Under the pieces are notes generated by a model. That model searched no databases. It was not told the DNA's origin and saw only the letters and a list, made by a program, of their open reading frames with translations. A stretch of 35,000 nt of DNA from Chrysomallon squamiferum. Taxonomy: Eukaryota > Mollusca > Gastropoda > Neomphalida > Peltospiridae. The DNA is taken from assembly GCA_012295275.1 (NCBI GenBank), contig CM022666.1, positions 8,238,265-8,273,264 of the forward strand, given 5' to 3'. Of the stretch, positions 8,981 to 21,680 are shown one piece after another; within the stretch, counting starts at the first letter, position 1; every line of letters begins with the position of its first letter. The translations under genes were made by a program, and so were the position numbers.

Positions 8981-11900
8981 GTCTGCATGTTTGTTTTATA
9001 TTTATTATATTTCTGTACTGTGATTCCATTGTTTGTTTTTTATATTTATATTTGTGTATTGTGTTACCATGTTTGATGAATGTTTATATGTTTCTGTATC
9101 GAGGCTGCCTCTTCCTTTTATATTTATATCTTTACATGTTGGAATATTCATGTTTGTTCTATATGTTTGTCTTCATGTTTGTTATGTATCAACATCGTTG
9201 TATAATGTCTGCATGTTTTTTCTGTACTAACTTGTTTGTACAACGTCTGCATGTTTGTTCTGCATTAACTTGTTTGTCTAATGTCTAAATGATTCTTGTG
9301 TATTAACTTGTTTTTCTGTCTGCATTTTTGTGTGTATTAACCTGTTTGTCTAATGTCTACATGTTTGTTGTGTATTAACTTGTTTGTCTAATGTCTGCAT
9401 GTTTGTCCTCTATTTATCTGTTTGTATAATGTCTGCACGATTGTTCTGTGTTAACTTGTTTGTCTAATGTCTGTAAATTTGTTGTGTTTTAACCAAGTTG
9501 TCTAATGTCTACATGATTCTTGTGTATTAACTTGTTTTTCTAATGTCTGCATCTTTGTGTGTATTAACCTGTTTGTCTAATGTCTGCATGTTTGTTGTGT
9601 ATTAACTTGTTTGTATAATGTCTCTATGTTTGTTGTATATTAACCTGTTTTTCTAATGTCTGCATGTTTGTTGTGTATTAACTTGTTTCTCTAATGTCTG
9701 CATGTTTGTTCTCTATTTATCTGTTTGTATAATGTCTGCATGGTTGTTCTGTGTTAACTTGTTTCTCTAATGTCTCTATGTTTGTTGTATATTAACCTGT
9801 TTTTCTAATGTCTGCATGTTTGTTGTGTATTAACTTGTTTCTCTAATGTCTGCATGTTTGTTCTCTATTTATCTGTTTGTATAATGTCTGCATGGTTGTT
9901 CTGTGTTAACTTGTTTCTCTAATGTCTATGTGTTTGTTGTGTATTAATTTGTTTTATAATGTCTGCATGTTCTGTATTAACGTGTTTGTTTAATGTCAGC
10001 ATGTTTGTTTTCTATTTACCTGTTTTTCTAATGTATGCATGTTTGTTCCGTGTTAATTTATTTTTCTAATGTCTGCATGTTTGCTGTTTATTAATCTGTT
10101 TGTCTAATCTCTGCACGTTTGTTTTATTATTAACATGTTTGTTCTTTATTTTCCTGTTTGTCTAATGTCTGCATGTTTGTTGTGTATTAAGTTGTTTCTC
10201 TAATGTCTGCATGTTAGTTTTCTATTTACCTGTTTGTCTAATGTCTGCTTGTTTGTTCTCTATTTACCTGTTTGTCTAATGTCTGCATGTGTGTTCTCTA
10301 TTTACCTCTTTGTCTAATGTCTGCATGTTTGTTCTCTATTTCCTGTTTGTATAATGTCTGCATGTTTGTTGTGCATTAACTTGTTTGTCTAATGTCTGTA
10401 TGAGTGTTGTATATTAACCTCTTTGACTAATGTTTACATGATTGTTGTATAATGTCTGTATGTTTGTTCTGTATTAACTTGTCTGTCTAATATCTGCATG
10501 TTTGCTGTGTATTAATCTGTTTGTCTAATGTCCGCGCGTTTGTTGTATGTTAACTTGTTTGTATAATAACTGAATGTTTGTTCTCTATTTATCTGTTTGT
10601 CTAATGTCTACTTGTTTGTTGTATAATGTCTCCATGTTTGTTCTCTATTTACCTGTTGGTCTAATGTCTGCATGTTTGTTGTGTATTGACTTGTTTGCTA
10701 AATGTCTGCATGTTTGTTCTGTGCTATCTGTTTGTAAAATTCTGTATGTTTGTTGTGTATTGACTTGTTTGTCAAATGTCTGCATGTTTGTTTTGTATTA
10801 ACCTGTTTGTGTAATGTCTGCACGTTTGTTGTCTGTTAACTTGTTTGTCTAATGCTTGCATGTTTGTTCTATATTAAAGTGTTCGTCTAATGTCTGCCTG
10901 TTTGTTTTATATTAATCTGTTTGTGTAATGTCTGCACGTTTGTTGTCTGTTAACTTGCTTGTCTAATGTCTGCATGTTTTTTCTGTATTAACCTGTTTGT
11001 ATATTGGCTGCGTGTTCTGTATTAACGTGTCTGTTTAATGTCAGCATGTTTGTTTTCTATTTACCTGTTTGTCTAATATTTACCTGTTTGCCTAATGTCT
11101 GCATGTTTGTTCCGTGATAATTTATTTGTCTAATGTCTGCATATTTGTTCTGCATTAACTTGTTTGTCTAATGTCTGCATGAGTGTTATGTATTAACTTG
11201 TTTTTCTAATGTCGGCATGTTTGTTCTGTATTACCTGTTTTTCTAATATCTCATGTTTGTTGTGCATTAACTTATTTGTCTAATGTCAGTATGTTTGTTT
11301 TCTATTTACCTGTTTATCTAATGTCTGCATGTTTTTTCTGTATTAATGTGTTCGTCTAATGTCTGCATGTTTGTTTTATATTAATGTGTTTTATTTACTG
11401 TTTGCACGTTTGTTGTATGTTAACTTGCTTGTCTAATGTCTGCATGTTTGTTCTCATATTGACCTGTTTGTATATTGTATATTGTTTGCATGTTTGTTAT
11501 GTGTTAACTTGTTTGTCTAATGTCTGCATGTTTGTTCTGTGTTAACTTGTTTCTGTAATGTCTATGTGTTTGTTGTGTATTAAACTGTTTGTCTAATGTC
11601 TACATGTTTGTCTACTTGTTTGTATAATGTCGGCATGTTCTGTATTAACGTGTTTGTTTAACGTCAGCATGTTTCTTTTCTATTTACCTGTTTGTCTAAT
11701 GTCTGCATGTTCTGTATTAACTTGTTTGTCTAATGTCGGCATTTTTGTTTTCACTTTAGCTATTTGTCTAATATTTACCTGTTGTCTAATGTATGCATGT
11801 TTGTTCTGTGTTGTTTGTCTAATGTGTGCATGCTTGTTGTGTATTAACCTGTTTGTCTAATGTCTGCATGAGTGTTGTGTATTAATTTATTTGTCTAATG

Positions 11901-12845
11901 TCAGTATGTTTGGTTTCTATTTACCTGTTTGTATATTGTCTGCATGTTTGTTCTGTGTTAACTTGTTTGTCTAAAGTCTATGTGTTTGTTTTGTATTAAA
12001 CTGTTTGTCTAATGTCTGCATGTTTGTTCTCTATTTACCTGTTTGTATAATGTCTGCATGTTCTGTATTAACGTGTTTGTTTAATGTATGCATGTTTCTT
12101 TTCTATTTACCTGTTTGTCTAATATCGGTATGTTTGTTCCGTGTTAATTTGTTTGTCTAATGTCTGCATGTTTGTTTTGCATTAATTGGTGTGTATAATT
12201 TCTGCATGTTTGTTGTGTATTAATGCGTTTGTTTTGTTAACTTGTTTGTATAATGTTTCCGTGTTTGTTCTCTATTTACCTGTTTGTATAATGTCTGCAT
12301 GTTCTGTATTAACTTGTTTGTCTAATGTCAGCATGTTTGATTTCTATTTACCTATTTGTCTAATATTTACCTGTTGTCTAATGTATGCATGTTTGTTCTG
12401 TGTTAATTTGTTTGCCTAATGTGTGCATGTTTGTTGTGCATTAACGTGTTTCCCTAATGTCTGCATGAGTGTTGTGTATTAACTTATTTGTCTAATGTCT
12501 ACATGTTTGTTCTGTATTAACTTGTTTGTCTAATGTCTGCATATTTGTTCTCTATTAATCTGTTTGTCTAATGTCTGCACGTTTGTTGTATGTTAACTTG
12601 TTTGTATAATATCTCCATGTTTGTTCTCTATTTACTTGTTTGTCTAATGTCTGTATGTTTGTTCTCTATTTACCTCTTTGTCTAATGTCTGCATGCTTGT
12701 TCTGTGTTAACTTGTTTGTCTAATGTCTACATGTTTGTTGAGTATTAAACTCTTTGTGTGCATTATTGTTCTGTATCTACCTGTTTGTCTAATGTCATCC
12801 TTTTTGTTCTGTATTAATTTGTTTGTGTGATGTCTTCAAGTTTCT
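8981..12845 (+). repeat. T/G-rich minisatellite M, copy 1 (~38-bp monomer)
   Basis: About 3.9 kb of degenerate tandem repeats. The monomer is about 38 bp, built from TTTGTCTAATGTCTGCATG followed by TTTGTTCTGTATTAACTTG. Variants include CTATTTACCTG instead of GTATTAACTTG, and shortened monomers. The plus strand is strongly T/G-biased. The open frames across it are periodic and occur in several frames, so they are not genes. Confidence 0.95.
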
Positions 12846-12932
12846 ATTATATTTTCGTGTTTGTTTAATGTGTATAGTTGTACATATATTTCTCTTTGTC
12901 CAGTGTTTGTATATAAATATGAGTATTTATGC

Positions 12933-13560
12933 TCAGTTATTTCTATGTTGTTGTGATTGTGTTTATGTTTTTTATGTAATTATGTATTTGTTATATGTGT
13001 TTATTGTAGAAACATGGATATAAACATTAAATTCACAAATGTGTCACACCTATTTACTGAAATACAAGGATAACTATAGTGAATGAGAGACTTACAAACA
13101 GACAATGGTTAGTTTTTAGAGTTAAGATTAGTTTGTAACTGAAAAGTCACATGACATGACATCAGCTGTCCTCTGGTCAGTGTAAGGTTCTCAGATTGGA
13201 GTTTATTTCAAATTTGGTATCTAGGAAATCAAACTTGGCAAATTTTACTGTAGAATTCTCCAATCTCTATTATTTTGGTGAACCGTCAAAATCAGCGTCA
13301 AAAATTTACTTTTTCCATTTATGTTTTTTCTTTTGATTGACGTTTCAAAATTTTATACATATTATAGGACACAACTATTGTTTCTTTTTAAACGTTTTTG
13401 GGTCACTTCATTTTTTTGTGTGTCACGGATAATATTTATTAGTAAATGTAAGATGAAACAGAAAGTGTCAAACTAAAGATAAATAATTCGTAAATTATAC
13501 AAGTAAATTTGTTTGTCTAATTTTATATTCTTATTTTATGATTATATCTAAATACTCTGA
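12933..13560. repeat. Conserved block C, copy 1
   Basis: Non-repetitive block with a ~253-bp core (13009-13261) that is nearly identical in all three macro-repeat copies, running from GAAACATGGATATAAACATT to AGAATTCTCC. It includes the direct repeat ACATGACATGACATCAGCTG. No ORF is conserved. Beyond the core, similarity continues at a lower level to about 13560. Confidence 0.85.
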
Positions 13561-13800
13561 TTATTGAATTTTTTTTATAAATGAATAAATATTTATAAGG
13601 AAATGAAAAATAAAATAAAGTAAATGAGTATTTAAAGATAAATAATTAAGTGAAATGATATGTATCTAAATAAATAAATAAACAGAATTATAAATTAAAT
13701 TAAAGTAACAGTAAATAAATAAATTTAAATAAAGGAAAGTATGTAAATAAATAAATAAATAAATAAGTTAATAAGTTAATAAATAAATTTACGAATATAT
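13561..13800 (+). repeat. AAAT-type minisatellite D, copy 1 (short, degenerate)
   Basis: AAATAAATAAATTTAAATAAAGGAAAG-type units followed by simple AAAT repeats. Only about 2-3 units are recognisable, against about 7 and 11 in copies 2 and 3. Confidence 0.8.
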
Positions 13801-14111
13801 AAATACAATAATTATGTTATTCTGAAGAAAAGATTATGATGTAATTGATTTAGTATTAATTGCAAAATGATTATAGATGTTGTCAACCACATATTTCATT
13901 TTTTTAAAGAATTATTTCATGATTTATATTAGATAAAAATTAAATTTGAAAATGTTTTATTAATATTTTTATTGGAACAGTTTGTTGTGTCTTATAGTAT
14001 AATCAAAATTTGTTTTATATTTAATAATATTTATTTATTCTTCCCATCATTCCTCGCTATATTTTAACATTTTGTATGAATATTAATATTATTAATATAT
14101 TTTTAAAATTG
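13801..14111. other. AT-rich spacer before block E, copy 1
   Basis: AT-rich DNA with no gene. The stretch CAGTTTGTTGTGTCTTATAG (about 13978) is conserved in copies 2 and 3. Confidence 0.6.
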
Positions 14112-14287
14112 AACCTAAAATGCAGCAATACTGAGTCACCTGGTGAGTGATGACACCCCCACCTCAGGTGAGCTAATACAGGATAACTCTTACTTGAATG
14201 TGAGTTATCTGCCCACCTCAGAGTGGTTAATACAGATTAACTCATACTTGAAAATGAGTTAACTGGGGGACTGTTCACCTTAGGTAC
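14112..14287. repeat. Hairpin-rich block E, copy 1
   Basis: 176-bp block between ACCTAA and TTAGGT, which form a short terminal inverted repeat. Internally there are three inverted repeats: TCACCTG/CAGGTGA; GATAACTC (14182-14189) with GAGTTATC (14202-14209); and TTAACTCAT (14237-14245) with ATGAGTTAA (14254-14262). The last two lie in two tandem ~52-bp half-units, each starting CCACCTCAG and containing TAATACAG and ACTTGAA. It also contains donor-like CTG|GTGAGTG and CAG|GTGAGC. It could be a structured RNA, a small non-autonomous element or a protein-binding site. The function is unknown. Confidence 0.7.
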
Positions 14288-14883
14288 ACAAAACATATTT
14301 TATTTAAAAACAAATATATTTTGTTAGATAAATAACAGATTTACATAAAAATAAATATTTAAGAATGAATCTGTACCTTTAATTCAACATGCATTAAAAC
14401 TATTTTCATGCATTAAAAATATTTTCAAAAATTAATTATTTCATTAACCAGTCTTTGAAAATCGAAATAATTAATAAAAATTGTAAAAGAACAGACACAA
14501 CTCTTTCTGAAACAGTGATTCTTAAACTTTTATTTTCCAGTGTCTTTTTAAAAAAATATGTTAGGACTGGGACAACAAGGTTAAATTAGACACCCTGAGA
14601 GAAACATAACAAATTATGTAACATCTTTTATAAGTATATGTTATAAATATATAACAATTACTGTCATTCTTCTTTAATAAAGAGAAACTCCTGTTCAGAC
14701 TGAGTATTCTAAAAAAGAAACAAATTGTTCTCGGCGGTAAAAAATGAATATATATGTACAAAAACAAATCAGCTTGAAGTTCATAAAAAATATTTTAATA
14801 TATATAACTTTTATTTAAAATAAAAAAATATATATATAAAAAATAAAAATCATGTATGATGAATAATAGACTTCTCTCTTAAG
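14288..14883. other. AT-rich stretch, copy 1
   Basis: About 600 bp, AT-rich. The left part matches 27524-27720 in copy 3, and the right part (CAGCTTGAAGTTCAT region, about 14770) matches about 22170 in copy 2. No gene is seen. Confidence 0.6.
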
Positions 14884-14962
14884 ATCACACACATACACAG
14901 ACAGACACACACACACACACAGAGACACACACACACACAGACACACACACATACACACATTA
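14884..14962 (+). repeat. (CA)n microsatellite with interruptions
   Basis: CA repeat broken by CAGA and CATA variants, corresponding to 23024-23054 in copy 2. Confidence 0.95.
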
Positions 14963-15116
14963 ACAACCGATCTGAACACATTAAAGATTTATAATCCTCA
15001 TTAAAATGATTAAATTATTAAACTGAGTATAAGTAAGAAAAAAATATTTATTCAGGGGTAGATCATGCTTTAGGTAATGAGACCCCACCCCTGAAACAAA
15101 ATGTATGTTTTCAGTC

Positions 15117-15823
<707 letters not shown>

Positions 15824-16083
15824 GACAGCCATGTTCACTGTCATGTGGGGTTTTTTCGCTTGCTTAATTTTTCAGTATCTAAGGTAGGAAATTATTATTT
15901 CAGAATAATATTTTGAGCAAAGATTAATCTCAGAAACATAATATACTTCAATAGTTAAACTATTTTCGTGAAATCACCATATTTAAACAAACAACAAAAA
16001 ACCAACATTGGCTGATTCGAACCCGATGTTTATATCCATGTAATGTCTGTTCAGTATTTGTATGTCTGTCTCTTTCTTTACAG
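15824..16083 (+). other. Head block H, copy 2
   Basis: The first ATG at 15832 opens a short hydrophobic frame, MFTVMWGFFACLIFQYL, which reads like a signal peptide and runs up to AAG|GTAGGA (15883/15884). The matching acceptor TTTACAG ends at 16083, giving a 200-nt putative intron. Joining the two leads almost immediately to a stop. The hydrophobic frame is not kept in copies 1 and 3, so coding is unlikely. Confidence 0.4.
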
Positions 16084-16092
16084 TGGATAACA

Positions 16093-19000
16093 GTTTGTTT
16101 GTCTTTTATTTATTTATATTTGTGTATTGTGTCTCCATGTTTGTGTATTGTGTCTATATGTTAGTTTTATATTTATTTATGTTTGTGTATTGTGTCTACA
16201 TGTTAGTTTTATATTTATTTCTGTTTGTGTATTGTGTCTCCATGTTTATATTTAAATGTTTCTTTATTGTCTACATGCAGTTTTATATTTGTTTATGTTT
16301 GTGTATTATCTCCATGTTTATATTTTTATGTTTGTGTATTGTGTCTCCATGTTTATATTTATATGTTTGTGTATCGTGTCTCCATGTTTATATTTATATG
16401 TTTGTGTATTGAGTCTACATGTTTATATGTTTCTTTATTGTCTACATGTTACTTTTATATTTATTTATGTTTGTGTATTGTGCCTGCTCCTTTGCTTTTT
16501 ATTTACTTGCTTGTTGTGTTGTGTCTGCATGTTGTTTTATATTTGTATACGTGTGTATTATGTCTGTATGTTTATATTTACTTGTTTGTGTGTTGTGTCT
16601 GCATGATTGTTTTATGTTTATATGTTTGTGTATTGTGTATGTTTTATATGTTTGTGTATTGTGTCTGCATGTATGTTTTATATTTGTTTGTGTATTGTGT
16701 CTGCATGTTTGTCTTATATTCATGTTTGTGTATTGTGTCTGCATGTATGTTTTATATTTATGTTTGTGTATTGTGTCTGCATGTTTGTTTTATATTTATA
16801 TGTTTGTGTATTGAGTGCATTTTTATTTTTGTTTCAATATTGTGTATATGTATGTTTTATATTTATATGTTTGTGTAGTGTCAGTACATATTTTTTGGCA
16901 TGTTTTTCTGTGTCCACTTGTTTGTGTAATGTCTGCATGTTTGTTTTGTATTAATCTGTACATCTTATGTCTCTATGTTTGTTCTGTTAACTTACTTGTC
17001 TAATGTTTGTTCTGTAACGTCTACATGTTTGTTTTTATCAACTTGTCTGTCTAATGTCTGCATGTTTGTTCTGTGTTAACATATTTGTTAATGTCTGCAT
17101 GTCTGTAGTGTATTAACCTGTTTGTTAATGTCTGCATGTTTGTTGTGTATTAACCTGTTTGTTAATGTCTGTAGTGTATTAAGTCGTTTGTTAATGTCTG
17201 CATGTCTGTAGTGTATTAACCTGTTTGTTAATGTCTGCATGTCTGTAGTGTATTAACCTGTTTGTTAATGTCTGCATGTCTGTAGTGTATTAACCTGTTT
17301 GTTAATGTCTGCATGTCTGTAGTGTATTAACTCGTTTGTTAATGTCTGCATGTTTGTTGTGTATTAACCTGTTTGTTAATGTCTGCATGTCTGTAGTGTA
17401 TTAATCTGTTTGTTAATGTCTGCATGTCTGTAGTGTATTAACCTGTTTGTTAATGTCTGCATGTTTGTTCTGTTAACCTGTTTGTTAATGTCTGCATGTC
17501 TGTAGTGTATTAACCTGTTTGTTAATGTCTGCATGTTTGTTCTGTGTTAACATGTATATCTAATGTCTGCATGTTTGTTATCTATTTACCTGTTTGTATA
17601 ATGTCTGCGTGTTTGTTCTGTGTTAACATTTGTCTAATGTCTGCATGTTTGTCGTGTATTAACCTCTTTGTATAATGTCTCCATGTTTGTTCTGTGTTAA
17701 CCTGTTTGTTAATGTCTGCATGTCTGTAGTGTATTAATCTCTTAATGTCTGCATGTCTGTAGTATACTAATCTGTTTGTTAATGTCTGCATGTCTGTAGT
17801 GTATTAATCTGTTTGTTAATGTCTGCATGTCTGTAGTGTATTAATCTGTTTCTTAATGTCTGCATGTTTGTTTTGTATTAATCTGTACATCTTATGTCTC
17901 TATGTTTGTTCTGTTAACTTACTTGTCTAATGTTTCTTCTGTAACGTCTACATGTTTGTTTTTATCAACTTGTCTGTCTAATGTCTGCATGTTTGTTCTG
18001 TGTTAACATATTTGTTAATGTCTGGATGTCTGTAGTGTATTAGCCTGTTTGTTAATGTCTGCATGTTTGTTGTGCATTAACATGTATATCTAATGTCTGC
18101 ATGTTTTCTCTATTTACCTGTTTGTATAATGTATGTGTGTTTGTTCTGTGTTAACATGTCTAATGTCTGCATGTTTGTTGTGTATTAACCTGTTTGTTAA
18201 TGTCTGCATGTCTGTAGTGTATTAATCTGTTTGTTAATGTATGCATGTCTGTAGTGTATTAATATGTTAATGTCTGCATGTCTGTAGTGTATTAATCTGT
18301 TAATGTCTGCATGTCTGTAGTGTATTAATCTGTTTGTTAATGTCTGCATGTCTGTAGTGTATTAATCTGTTTGTTAATGTCTGCATGTCTGTAGTGTATT
18401 AATCTGTTTGTTAATGTCTGCATGTCTGTAGTGTATTAACCTGTTTGTTAATGTCTGCATGTCTGTAGTGTATTAATCTGTTTGTTAATGTCTGCATGTC
18501 TGTAGTGTATTAATCTGTTTGTTAATGTCTGCATGTCTGTAGTGTATTAACCTGTTTGTTAATGTCTGCATGTTTGTTGTGTATTAACCTGTTTGTTAAT
18601 GTCTGCATGTCTGTAGTGTATTAATCTGTTTGTTAATGTCTGCATGTCTGTAGTGTATTGACCTGTTTGTTAATGTCTGCATGTTTGTTGTGTATTAACC
18701 TGTTTGTTAATGTCTGCATGTCTGTAGTGTATTAATCTCTTAATGTCTGCATGTCTGTAGTATACTAATCTGTTTGTTAATGTCTGCATGTCTGTAGTGT
18801 ATTAATCTGTTTGTTAATGTCTGCATGTCTGTAGTGTATTAATCTGTTTCTTAATGTCTGCATGTTTGTTTTGTATTAATCTGTACATCTTATGTCTCTA
18901 TGTTTGTTCTGTTAACTTACTTGTCTAATGTTTCTTCTGTAACGTCTACATGTTTGTTTTTATCAACTTGTCTGTCTAATGTCTGCATGTTTGTTCTGTG

Positions 19001-20135
19001 TTAACATATTTGTTAATGTCTGGATGTCTGTAGTGTATTAGCCTGTTTGTTAATGTCTGCATGTTTGTTGTGCATTAACATGTATATCTAATGTCTGCAT
19101 GTTTTCTCTATTTACCTGTTTGTATAATGTATGTGTGTTTGTTCTGTGTTAACATGTCTAATGTCTGCATGTTTGTTGTGTATTAACCTGTTTGTTAATG
19201 TCTGCATGTCTGTAGTGTATTAATCTGTTTGTTAATGTATGCATGTCTGTAGTGTATTAATATGTTAATGTCTGCATGTCTGTAGTGTATTAATCTGTTA
19301 ATGTCTGCATGTCTGTAGTGTATTAATCTGTTTGTTAATGTCTGCATGTCTGTAGTGTATTAATCTGTTTGTTAATGTCTGCATGTCTGTAGTGTATTAA
19401 CCTGTTTGTTAATGTCTGCATGTCTGTAGTGTATTAATCTGTTTGTTAATGTCTGCATGTCTGTAGTGTATTAATCTGTTTGTTAATGTCTGCATGTCTG
19501 TAGTGTATTAACCTGTTTGTTAATGTCTGCATGTTTGTTGTGTATTAACCTGTTTGTTAATGTCTGCATGTCTGTAGTGTATTAATCTGTTTGTTAATGT
19601 CTGCATGTCTGTAGTGTATTGACCTGTTTGTTAATGTCTGCATGTTTGTTGTGTATTAACCTGTTTGTTAATGTCTGCATGTCTGTAGTGTATTAACCTG
19701 TTTGTTATGTATTAACCTGTTTGTCTAATGTCTGCATTTTGTTGTATATTAACCTGTTTGTTAATATCTGCATGTTTGTTGTGTATTAACTTGTTTGTTA
19801 ATGTCTGCATGTCTGTAGTGTATTAACTTGTTTGTTAATGTCTGCATGTTTGTTGTGTATTAACTTGTTTGTTAATGTATGCATGTTCTGTATTAACTTG
19901 TTTGTCTAATGTCTGCATGTTTTTTCTGTTTTAAGTTGTTTGTTTATGTCTGCATGTTTTTTCTGTTTTAAGTTGTTTGTCTGATGTCTGCATGTTTGTT
20001 GTGTATTCACCTGTTTGTTCTGTATTAATCTGTTTATCTAATGTCTGCATGTTTGTTCTGTATTAACTTGTTTGTTAATGTCTGTATGTTTGTTTCATGT
20101 TATATTGTTTGTTCTTTATTAACCTGTTTGTGTTA
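16093..20135 (+). repeat. T/G-rich minisatellite M, copy 2 (37-40-bp monomers)
   Basis: About 4 kb in three sub-domains. From 16.1-16.9 kb the monomer is 39-40 bp (TGTTTGTGTATTGTGTCTGC, ATGTTTGTTTTATATTTATA). From 17.0-19.7 kb it is mostly 37 bp (TTAATGTCTGCATGTCTG, TAGTGTATTAACCTGTTTG) and organised into a higher-order repeat. From 19.7-20.1 kb it is mixed. The 39-bp period equals 13 codons, which explains long but spurious open frames. Confidence 0.95.
16944..19700 (+). repeat. Higher-order repeat inside M (three ~0.93-1.0-kb units)
   Basis: The marker TTTTGTATTAATCTGTACAT, followed by a CTTATGTCTCTATG segment, occurs at 16944, 17871 and 18869. This gives periods of 927 and 998 bp. The second and third units look almost identical over most of their length, apart from monomer number. 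Confidence 0.85.
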
Positions 20136-20202
20136 TGTGTCTGCGTGTACATTTTATTTCATTACTTTTCTTTGTCCAGTATGTTTGTATGGAACGGAGT
20201 GT

Positions 20203-20880
20203 TCAGTTATTTCTATGTTGTTTTTATGTCATTACATATTAGTATAATGTGTTTGTGTTCAAGTGTTTTTGTTATATGTGTTTGGTGTAGAAACATGGAC
20301 ATAAACATTAAGTTCACAAATATATCACACCTACAAGGATAACTATAGTGAATTAGAGACTTACAAACAGACAATGACTAGTTTTAAGATCTAAGATTAC
20401 TTGTAATTGAAACGTCACATGACATGACATCAGCTGTCCTCTGGTCAGTGTAAGGTTCTCAGATTGGAGTTTATTTCAAATTTGGTATCTAGGAAATCAA
20501 ACTTGGCAAATTTTACTGTAGAATTCTCCGACCTCCATTATTTTAGTGAACCATCAAAATCTGCATCAAAAATGTATTTTATATTTTTTTAGTTTTTTAC
20601 TTTTTGTTTTGATAGATGCTTCCAAATTTTACATGTATCATAGGACACAACTACTGTATATTTTTAAACATTTTCCTCAACTTCATTTTTTTGGTGTCAG
20701 GAATAATATTAATTAGTAAATATAACATGAAACAGAAACTATTAACCAAAAATAAATGATTTTTACATTATACAAGTAAACTTGTTTCTCACATTTTTAA
20801 TTATTATTTTATGTTTATATCTAAATACTCTCATTATTGAAAAATTTTATTAATAAATAAATATTTATAAGGAAATAATA
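20203..20880. repeat. Conserved block C, copy 2
   Basis: The core at 20290-20529 matches copy 1 and copy 3 but lacks 13 bp (a TTTACTGAAATA segment). Weaker similarity continues to about 20880. Confidence 0.85.
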
Positions 20881-20928
20881 AAAAAAAAAGTATTTAAAAA
20901 TAAATAATAAAGAGAAATGGTATGTATC

Positions 20929-20963
<35 letters not shown>

Positions 20964-21229
20964 ATGAAATTATGAATTAAATTAAAGTATCAGTAAATAA
21001 ATAAGTTTAAGTAAAGGAAAGTATGTATTTAAATAAATAAATAAATTTAAATAAAAGAAAGTATGAGTATAAATAAATAAATAAGTTTAAATAAAGGAAA
21101 TTATGTATGTAAATAAATAAATAAGTTTAAATAAAGGAAAGTATATATGTAAATAAATAAATAAGTTTAAATAAAGGAAAGTATGTATGTAAATAAATAA
21201 ATAAGTTTAAATAAAGAAAAGTATGTGTA

Positions 21230-21268
<39 letters not shown>

Positions 21269-21275
21269 ATGAATA
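20881..21275 (+). repeat. AAAT-type minisatellite D, copy 2 (~7 units)
   Basis: Tandem ~40-bp units made of AAATAAATAAATAAGTTTAA and ATAAAGGAAAGTATGTATGT, flanked on both sides by pure AAAT repeats. Confidence 0.95.
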
Positions 21276-21508
21276 TATAAATACAATAGTTATATTATTC
21301 TGAAGAAAAGATTTTTTATTATTTCATGGTTTATTTTAGACAAAAAGTAAATTTAAAAAAATAAAATAAAACTAAGAAATGTTATTAATATTTGTGTTGG
21401 AACAGTTTGTTGTGTCTTATAGTATAAACAAAATTTCTTTTATTTTTTTAATATTTATTTATTTTTCCCCACAAATATAAATATTATTAATATATATAAT
21501 TAAATTGT
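21276..21508. other. AT-rich spacer before block E, copy 2
   Basis: Contains the conserved CAGTTTGTTGTGTCTTATAG. No gene is seen. Confidence 0.6.
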
Positions 21509-21680
21509 ACCTAAAATGCAGCAACACTGAGTCACCTGGTGAGTGATGATACCCCCACCTCAGGTAGGCTAATACAGGATAACTCTACTTGAATGTGAGT
21601 TATCTGCCCACCTCAGAGTGGTTAATACAGATTAACTCATACTTGAAAATGAGTTAACTGGGGGACTGTTCACCTTAGGT
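21509..21680. repeat. Hairpin-rich block E, copy 2
   Basis: Same architecture as at 14112. GATAACTC/GAGTTATC and TTAACTCAT/ATGAGTTAA are intact. The first inverted repeat is partly lost, because CAGGTGA is CAGGTAG here. Confidence 0.7.

Noticed and set aside
16225-16878. 217-aa Cys/Val/Leu-rich frame, resembling a membrane protein
   Set aside because: It lies in the 39-bp minisatellite. The period is a multiple of three, several frames on both strands are open at once, and frames break wherever a monomer changes length.
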